Assembly: GCA_021807465.1 (NCBI GenBank)
Contig: JAKBCX010000017.1
Location: forward strand, 1-11,720
Source: Pseudomonadota bacterium
GTDB taxonomy: Bacteria; Pseudomonadota; Alphaproteobacteria; Acetobacterales; Acetobacteraceae
Length of the DNA: 11,720 nucleotides
Direction: 5' to 3'
This document shows positions 6,487 to 11,720 of the stretch, one piece after another; the stretch's first letter is position 1; each line of letters opens with the position of its first letter. Made by a program: the position numbers and the translations under genes. Under the pieces are notes generated by a model, which saw only the letters and a list, made by a program, of their open reading frames with translations, was not told where the DNA came from and ran no database searches.

Positions 6487-9400
6487 TCGGCGGCACTCTG
6501 GTAAGCCGCGCTGCCCGCTTGCGGAGCCACGGGCAGGCCGAGCCATGGCGGCGGCGCATCTTCCAGCCCCGGCAGGGCCAGGACGGCGGCGCGTGTGGCG
6601 CGGCCTTGCTCCAGCGTGGCCTGCAGCCCGGTAATGGCGCTTTTCAGCGCCTCACCCCAGGCATTGGCGCGCGGCGGCAGGGCCAGGGCGCCCAGGCTGG
6701 GTGGCACGTCCAGCCGCTCATCCACCAGCAAACGGCAGCCTGCGGCGGCTGCAATGAGAATGGGGTAATGATCGGCATGGGTGGCTGAAGCGGCAGGGCG
6801 GATCATGATCTGCGGCCCCAGCTCCGCCATGGCCTGCGCCCAGGCAAACTCCGATTCCTGCGCGCCGATGCGCGCCACCGATCCGGCATAACCCGCCCCC
6901 TTGCGCTCAACCACAATCCAGGAGGCAATCTCCAGCGTGTCGTTGATGAGATCGGCCAGCCAGGGCGGGGCAATGCCTTCATCGAACCACAGCACGCGCG
7001 GCTTGGTGTTCAACCCCGTGCCAAAGGTAAGCTCCCGCCAGATGCGCGGGCTGAGCGCGGGGCGCCAGAGCGAAACCGGCTTGGCCTCACCACCCAGGCG
7101 GCGGAGCTGTGTGACCAGCCCTGGCGACGTGGCATAAATAGCGGCGGCCTGGCTGAGCGCGGGCAGCGCTTCTTGCGCCGGCACCTGGGTGTAGATGGCG
7201 GTATAAGCCGGGCTGTGCGGATGTGGGGCGTGCTGCGGATTGGCACGCACCCAGGCGGCCGGGGCGCGGCGGCCGAGATCGGCGGCGGCGGGCAGGTCCG
7301 GCACCCAGTCAGCCTCGGCCAGCCCGGCACGGCGCAAGGCGCGGGCGGCGTTAAGCACCGGCATGCCGGTGAGAGGCTCGCCGCTGACCAGCAGGCTTAG
7401 CGGGTCGGGCGGGGTGGAGCGGAACAGGCCGGTGCGCGCCTCGGCGGTCAGCAAATCGCCATGCAGCGACAAGGCCGGGTGGTGATACGGGTCGGCCCAG
7501 GGCCGCGCCTGCGCCGCCGCTGTGCCAGTGCGGAAAGCGTTGCCCTGGTCAATCTGCACGGCCTCGGGCGGGGCAATGAAGGAGGCATCCGGCGTCCAGA
7601 CCAGCTTACCGCCCGCCGCGCGCAGCTGCGCGCCGAGATCGGTCCAGAGCGCATCGCCCTCCAGCGCGGGGAAGATGCAGCCCTGCAGTGCCTGGGTGCG
7701 CGCCAGCAGGCCGGGCGGCGCCAGGGCGCTCGCCTCCTGGTCCACCAGCAGCCAGCCGCCCGGGCCAGGGTCATCCGCCCTGTGCCCGGCGCCCATTCTG
7801 GTATCGGCGCCAATAACAATGGGGCCATGCACCATGGCCTGGCGCGGGCCTGGCCCAGCGGGCACCAGCGTGCGCGCGCCCGCCATGGCAACCGCCGGGT
7901 CGGCCAGGCGCGCGCGGAGCAACTGCGCCCAGCTGGGTTCGGCCGGGCGGGCGCGGGCATCGAGAATCGCCAGATGCGGCGTCGCCGTCATGGCAACCGC
8001 CTGTTCCAGCGCCTGGGCGAAGCTTAGACCCGGCGCCGGGGCCACGGCCAGCACCTTACCTTCCAGCGCCTCGGCCTGCTGGGTAACGGCGGTGAGGTAG
8101 GCCTGCATGGACGGGCTGAGCGCCGCCCCCGCCAGAATGATGGGGCCGCTCAGCGCCTCGCCAGTGAGCAGCGCGGTGAGCCAGGCATCGACGGCGGGGA
8201 TGTCCGCGCCGCCGCATAGCAGCAGCATGGTGGTGCCGGGGTCCTGAGTGGTGCGCACATGGTGGAACAGGCCGGGGTGCTGGCGGTTTTGCACCGCGGC
8301 CGGCAGGTTCATGCGCTCCAGATGCTCCTTCAGCGATGATGCCGCGCGGGCGCAGAAAATATCGGTTGGTATAACGTCGCGCTGGCTCTCGGCGCAGCGT
8401 GTGAACAGGGCTTCCGGCACGCGCGCCACCTTGGCGCCCAGCTCCGCCAGGCGGAGCTGCATGTCGTATTCCTCGGCCCCCGCGCGGTTGGGGTTGAAGC
8501 CCCCGGCACGCAGAACATCCGCGCCGCGATACCACACCCAATCGCCAATATAGGCGGCCTGGCGCAGGCGCGTGACATCCCAGCCTGGCTTGTGCCGCAC
8601 CCAGGCACCGCCCGCGCGCGGCACGATCTCGTCGCAATACAGCATGGCGGCGTCTTCTGCCTTCGCGGCAAGGGCGAAGCGCAGGCAGGCATCGGGGGCA
8701 AGCGTATCACCTGCGTTGATGATGGCGACATAATCCGCTTCGCGCGCTTCCAAATTCAGCTCGGCGCAGGCAATACGCGTGGCGGCCTCTGGCTCTGGCG
8801 GCACGGCAATGGTGGTTATGCCTTCCATGGCCAATGCATCGGCCGCGAGAATGCGGATGATGGCAGGCTTGAGCCATTGCGCGTTCAGCGATTCCAGTGT
8901 GGCGTTAACCGCGGCGGCACGGCCGCGCGGGGCAACGATGCTGACGGAAAGGCGCGGCAGCGTGCCAGCCTCTGCCTGCAACGCCCGCAACCTGGCCTGC
9001 GCGCCTTCATCCGTGCGCTCAGGCGGGCGTATGCCGCTGGCGGGCGCGCCGCCGGTAGTGGCGGCCGTGCTGAGCGAGCCGCCCAAAGCAGGCACGACGC
9101 GGCTGCGGCTGGCGCCGATTTCGCTGAGAAACCCGACCAGATCGGCCGTCTCGGCCGCAAAACCATCCCACACGGCGGGGCTGAATTGGCGCTGGCAAAT
9201 TGCGTTCCAGGTTTGCTGCACCAAATTGGCGAGCGGGCGGCATAAATCGGCCCGTGGCAGAGGCTGGGAGCGGTTGAGCTGGCCGGTGAGATAGGCCGCG
9301 GCGTCTTCCAGCCCTTGCGCGCTGCCAAGCTCCAGCTGCAATTCCTGCCCCAGCCGGGTTAGCTGTGCGGCGGGCTGCGCCAGCAAATCCTGGTAGGTAA

Positions 9401-9929
9401 GCCAGGCGCGGGGCAAATGCCGCGCCTGCGCCTCGGCATTGGTCACATAGCTCATCCACAGCAGCAGCGCGTGCGCGCGGGAGAGGCCGTTTTTCAGGCT
9501 CTGGCTTGCCGCCGCCGTCCAGGGGTCGCGGAAAATATGCACCACATGCGGCTTATGCCCGGCCTGGCGCGCCGCACGCTCGTAAAGCGGCAAGGTGCGG
9601 CAGAGATGCGGGTGTTTAAGGCCCCAGAGCCGGTCCTCGCCGGTGAAGCGGCGGCGCAGAATCTCGTCCAGCCTGGTGAGCATGGTGGCGAGGTCCGCGC
9701 GCTGCGCCCAGCCCAGCGGCAGGCCGCGCACATCTGTCCAGTCCACGCCGAGCTTGTTGAACAGCTCCACGTCAAACTCGATCAGTTCAGGAATTTCGTA
9801 GAAGCCGAGCGGGTTATGCTCGTTTGGATCCGCTTCGTTATAGAATTTGACACCCGCGCGCGTGAGCGCCCCCGATAAAGCGGACGTGCCGCTACGATAA
9901 TAGCCAACAATGAAAATGGCATCGGACAT
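6483..9929 (-). CDS. Sulfotransferase fused to tandem glycosyltransferase-like domains (1148 aa)
   Basis: This encodes a large cytoplasmic protein without signal peptide or membrane segment. Residues 1-270 resemble PAPS-dependent sulfotransferases: a 5'-phosphosulfate loop, GYYRSGTS (9-16), GFYEIPEL (42-49), LKHPHLC (104-110), and a 3'-phosphate motif, FRDPWTAAASQS (133-144). After a linker (~275-322), residues 325-560 match GT2 enzymes of the O-antigen/rhamnan type: YVAIINAGDTLAPDA (400-414), YCDEI, GW-----QAAYIGDWVWYR, and EEYDMQLRL (486-494). Residues ~645-830 look like a second GT2 unit (AVAMAGARTLVP, GHRADDPG, ending DPYHHPALSL). Residues ~855-1125 resemble a degenerate GT-B/GT4 domain (IYATSPGLV, RPALSPRIW, RVLWFDE, YPILIAAAAGCRLLVDE). 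Several acidic motifs are altered. The ribosome site AAGGGAG overlaps the flgL stop, and the gene's own stop overlaps the flgA start, placing it inside the flagellar operon. I infer flagellin or surface-glycan modification; the substrate is unknown. Confidence 0.85.
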   Translation of the reverse strand: MSDAIFIVGYYRSGTSALSGALTRAGVKFYNEADPNEHNPLGFYEIPELIEFDVELFNKLGVDWTDVRGLPLGWAQRADLATMLTRLDEILRRRFTGEDRLWGLKHPHLCRTLPLYERAARQAGHKPHVVHIFRDPWTAAASQSLKNGLSRAHALLLWMSYVTNAEAQARHLPRAWLTYQDLLAQPAAQLTRLGQELQLELGSAQGLEDAAAYLTGQLNRSQPLPRADLCRPLANLVQQTWNAICQRQFSPAVWDGFAAETADLVGFLSEIGASRSRVVPALGGSLSTAATTGGAPASGIRPPERTDEGAQARLRALQAEAGTLPRLSVSIVAPRGRAAAVNATLESLNAQWLKPAIIRILAADALAMEGITTIAVPPEPEAATRIACAELNLEAREADYVAIINAGDTLAPDACLRFALAAKAEDAAMLYCDEIVPRAGGAWVRHKPGWDVTRLRQAAYIGDWVWYRGADVLRAGGFNPNRAGAEEYDMQLRLAELGAKVARVPEALFTRCAESQRDVIPTDIFCARAASSLKEHLERMNLPAAVQNRQHPGLFHHVRTTQDPGTTMLLLCGGADIPAVDAWLTALLTGEALSGPIILAGAALSPSMQAYLTAVTQQAEALEGKVLAVAPAPGLSFAQALEQAVAMTATPHLAILDARARPAEPSWAQLLRARLADPAVAMAGARTLVPAGPGPRQAMVHGPIVIGADTRMGAGHRADDPGPGGWLLVDQEASALAPPGLLARTQALQGCIFPALEGDALWTDLGAQLRAAGGKLVWTPDASFIAPPEAVQIDQGNAFRTGTAAAQARPWADPYHHPALSLHGDLLTAEARTGLFRSTPPDPLSLLVSGEPLTGMPVLNAARALRRAGLAEADWVPDLPAAADLGRRAPAAWVRANPQHAPHPHSPAYTAIYTQVPAQEALPALSQAAAIYATSPGLVTQLRRLGGEAKPVSLWRPALSPRIWRELTFGTGLNTKPRVLWFDEGIAPPWLADLINDTLEIASWIVVERKGAGYAGSVARIGAQESEFAWAQAMAELGPQIMIRPAASATHADHYPILIAAAAGCRLLVDERLDVPPSLGALALPPRANAWGEALKSAITGLQATLEQGRATRAAVLALPGLEDAPPPWLGLPVAPQAGSAAYQSAAE

Positions 9930-9941
9930 GATGCGGCTCCC

Positions 9942-11153
9942 TTAAATATAGTTGAACAGGCTGAGCCCCTGCACGGCGCCAAATGTTTTCATGGCCGCCT
10001 GCAGCGCGGCCATGGTCTGGTCGAGCGAAGCGATGGCAACGGGCGTGTTGACGGCTGTGGCGTTATTGATATTGGTCTGGGCCTCGGTGGATTGGTTATT
10101 ATTGCCAGTGCCGGTGCTGCTCAGCGCTTCCAGCGTCACGCCATTCTGCGCCTGTGCCGAAGTGACGGTTTGCTGATATTGCGTGATACCGGCAAGCCCC
10201 TGGTTGAGAATTTGGTTGGTCTGCGCAACCTGCGCCTTGGTGCCGCCAGCGGTGGACAAGGCGGTGTAGATATTCTTCAGCAGCGCGAATACCGATTGCG
10301 CGCGCGCTGGTGCGATAGTGAAACTATCTCCGCTGGCGGGCGAGCCGGTAATGCTGTATTCAACACCGGCAAGCTGCAAGCTGGTGCCGCTGCTGCCCGG
10401 GGTTGTGGTAAGCGTGCCCGTGGCAATGGTGCTGCCACCCTGCATGGCCGTATAAGCCCCGCCCGTGCCAAAGGTGATTGTGATGGGCGTATTGCCCTGC
10501 TGGAACGCATTTGCCGCGGCGGCGTTTACAACGCCATCGGAAATAACCTGGCCGGAGCCAGTATTGGAACTGCTCGCGGTGGCGGCGCCCACTCCATCTC
10601 CCTGCAAGGCTGAAATGAAGACGGTGCCATTGGCAATGGTGCTGGCGGTGGAGGCTTCGCCAATACTGGCCTGGGAGGTGGCGGCATCGCCGTAATAAAC
10701 GATATTGCCGCTGGAATCTGGCTGAAACGGCGCAAGCTGGCCGCGCGAGCCGCCGAACAGATAGGTGCCGTTGGGCGCGGTGGTATTGCCAAGCGCCACC
10801 ATCTGCTGCAGCGCGCTATTCACCTGCCCTGCCAGCGCATTCATGTTCTGGCTGTTGGTGGTGCCGTTCAGCGCCTGCTCAACAATGCTCTGCACGTTAT
10901 TCAGCAAACCCATCATCGAGCTATAGGCATTATTGGCCGAGCCAAGCTGCACTTGGATGGAGGCCTGCGTATTATTGTCGTTGGCAAGCCGGCTTACCTG
11001 GTCCGTACTGAGCGCTGCGGATTCATACGCGCCCGGGTTCTGGTCCGGTGTTTGCACCGTGAGACCGCTGGAGATTTGCTGCTGCAGATTATTGATCTGC
11101 GCCTCCTGCGCCGCCAGCGAATTGGAAAAATTAGAGTAGAAACTGAGGTCCAT
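9942..11153 (-). CDS. flgL: FlgL, hook-filament junction protein (HAP3)
   Basis: FlgL forms, with FlgK, the junction between hook and filament, and is exported through the flagellum. The 403-residue product has a flagellin-like N-terminal region (LAAQEAQINNLQQQISSGL, then TPDQNPGAYESAALSTDQVSRL) and the FlgL signature GTYLFGGSRGQLAPF at about residues 129-143. A Ser/Thr/Gly-rich middle follows, with AGVEYSITGSPASGDSFTIAPARAQSVFALL (about 262-292), characteristic of FlgL. It ends in a helical C-terminal region (LNQGLAGITQYQQTVTSAQAQNG, then LDQTMAALQAAM). I place the start at the ATG 11153-11151, which has AAGGAG six bases upstream; a TTG at 11177 would add 8 residues that include the ribosome site itself. 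It begins 44 bases after fliJ and ends 12 bases before the fusion gene. flgK, usually the immediate neighbour, is not in the window. Confidence 0.93.
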   Translation of the reverse strand: MDLSFYSNFSNSLAAQEAQINNLQQQISSGLTVQTPDQNPGAYESAALSTDQVSRLANDNNTQASIQVQLGSANNAYSSMMGLLNNVQSIVEQALNGTTNSQNMNALAGQVNSALQQMVALGNTTAPNGTYLFGGSRGQLAPFQPDSSGNIVYYGDAATSQASIGEASTASTIANGTVFISALQGDGVGAATASSSNTGSGQVISDGVVNAAAANAFQQGNTPITITFGTGGAYTAMQGGSTIATGTLTTTPGSSGTSLQLAGVEYSITGSPASGDSFTIAPARAQSVFALLKNIYTALSTAGGTKAQVAQTNQILNQGLAGITQYQQTVTSAQAQNGVTLEALSSTGTGNNNQSTEAQTNINNATAVNTPVAIASLDQTMAALQAAMKTFGAVQGLSLFNYI

Positions 11154-11159
11154 GAGATG

Positions 11160-11165
11160 CTCCTT
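11160..11165 (-). promoter_or_regulatory. Ribosome binding site fixing the flgL start
   Basis: AAGGAG on the minus strand lies six bases before the ATG at 11153. It decides between this ATG and the TTG at 11177, which lies upstream of the site. Confidence 0.85.
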
Positions 11166-11197
11166 CAGGTGAGCCAAGAAATTTTATGTGCAACGGC

Positions 11198-11608
11198 CTA
11201 AGGGCGCCGCCAGGGCTGGGCGCGCTCGGCCATGCGTTCGGCTGCTTCCGCTTCGGCACGCATGGCGGCGCGCAGCCGTTCCGCCAAATTGCGCCTGTGT
11301 GCGTTTATCTGTGCCAGGGCGTCCGCATCCTGCTGCATTTGCGCTGCGGCTGCCGCCCCGGCGGCTTCTATTTGCGCCGCCGCCGCCGCCGCACCCGCGG
11401 CAAACTGGCTGGCGCGGCGCGCCTGGGCCGCGGGCAGCACTGTGCCACCCTGCCAGCTTTCCGCCAGACGCCCGCGATAGGCCGACAAAATCTCGCGCTG
11501 CGCCTCGCCTTGCGCCAATATGGCGGTCTGGCGGCGCAGATTTTCCTGCACGCGCGCCTCACGCGCCGCGGCCAGAATATCCAGCTTCGCCAGAATGCGC
11601 GGCTTCAT
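11198..11608 (-). CDS. fliJ: FliJ, flagellar export apparatus stalk protein
   Basis: FliJ is a small coiled-coil protein that sits in the centre of the FliI hexamer, couples ATP hydrolysis to export through FlhA, and helps recycle chaperones. The product has 136 residues, close to the usual length, and is almost wholly helical and charged: a first helix at about 1-60 (KLDILAAAREARVQENLRRQ, then QREILSAYRGRLAESW) and a second at about 65-132, including an extremely Ala-rich stretch (residues ~70-92) and LAQINAHRRNLAERLRAAMRAEAEAAERMAE. This antiparallel two-helix layout fits FliJ. The start overlaps the fliI stop as ATGA (11605-11608), and a GGAGG ribosome site lies just upstream inside fliI. 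Sequence conservation of FliJ is low, so position after fliI carries much of the weight. The Ala-rich part is more extreme than usual. Confidence 0.87.
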   Translation of the reverse strand: MKPRILAKLDILAAAREARVQENLRRQTAILAQGEAQREILSAYRGRLAESWQGGTVLPAAQARRASQFAAGAAAAAAQIEAAGAAAAAQMQQDADALAQINAHRRNLAERLRAAMRAEAEAAERMAERAQPWRRP

Positions 11609-11720
11609 GGCACGGCCTCCGCCAGCACGGCGGCCAGGGCCGCCTCGCTCGCGCCCAGCCCGGCATATTCATGCACATCCTGGCGCAGCAGCGCTTCCAT
11701 GGCCGGGGCGCGGCGCAGGG
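11605..11720 (-). CDS. fliI: FliI, flagellar export ATPase (C-terminal end only)
   Basis: Only the last 37 codons plus the stop are present; the gene enters from the high-coordinate edge. FliI is the F1-ATPase-beta-like ATPase that energises flagellar protein export. The visible peptide contains MEALLRQDVHEYAGLGASEAALAAVL, which fits the C-terminal tail of FliI, where a FLRQ-(D/G)V-(H/D)E segment is followed by a helix with repeated Ala and Leu. None of the Walker motifs are in the window, so the call rests on this tail and on fliJ following with an ATGA overlap, which is the normal order. Confidence 0.8.
   Translation of the reverse strand, partial: LRRAPAMEALLRQDVHEYAGLGASEAALAAVLAEAVP

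Noticed and set aside
6487..6546. Upstream ATG of flgA giving 20 extra residues
   Set aside because: It would bury the signal peptide and lie within the fusion gene; the ATGA-coupled ATG at 6486 gives a normal Sec signal.
8592..9245. 217-codon and overlapping plus-strand frames opposite the fusion gene
   Set aside because: They are shadows in GC-rich DNA; the minus-strand frame is open for 1148 codons with recognisable domains.
11154..11197. Possible sigma-54 promoter before flgL (GTTGCA present)
   Set aside because: No GG dinucleotide lies at the required 10-base spacing from the GC of the -12 element.

Overview
The window carries a late flagellar gene cluster, probably from an alphaproteobacterium. 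The high GC content, the style of the short flagellar proteins, and the fliI-fliJ-flgL and fliC-fliD-fliS neighbourhoods suggest Rhodospirillales/Acetobacteraceae (acidophiles such as Acidocella or Acidiphilium); that placement is inference. Every supported gene is on the minus strand, so transcription runs from high to low coordinates. There is no gene-free stretch longer than about 100 bases, and I see no tRNA, rRNA, CRISPR array, insertion sequence or attachment site.

Layout in transcription order: the 3' end of fliI (export ATPase, 11720-11605); fliJ (11608-11198); flgL (hook-filament junction, 11153-9942); a very large gene encoding an N-terminal sulfotransferase fused to glycosyltransferase-like domains (9929-6483); flgA (P-ring assembly chaperone, 6486-5779); fliC (flagellin, 5683-4172), with a candidate sigma-28-type promoter in front and a perfect 11-bp hairpin behind; fliD (filament cap, 4096-2705); fliS (flagellin chaperone, 2676-2293); flgM (anti-sigma-28 factor, 2296-1994); a FlgN-like chaperone (1997-1506); and the first 481 codons of putA (proline catabolism, from 1444 off the low-coordinate edge).

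Most junctions are tight. fliI/fliJ, the fusion gene/flgA, fliS/flgM and flgM/flgN each share a 4-base ATGA stop-start overlap, which implies translational coupling. The products describe the last steps of flagellum building: export (FliI, FliJ), chaperoning (FliS, FlgN-like), P-ring assembly (FlgA), junction, filament and cap (FlgL, FliC, FliD), and a checkpoint regulator (FlgM).

The most unusual item is the 1148-residue sulfotransferase/glycosyltransferase fusion between flgL and flgA, one gene upstream of flagellin. Its position suggests that it modifies flagellin or another surface glycan, possibly with sulfation. Several of its expected acidic glycosyltransferase motifs are altered. A second point of interest is flgM together with a sigma-28-like promoter before fliC, in a lineage where many members control flagella without sigma-28.
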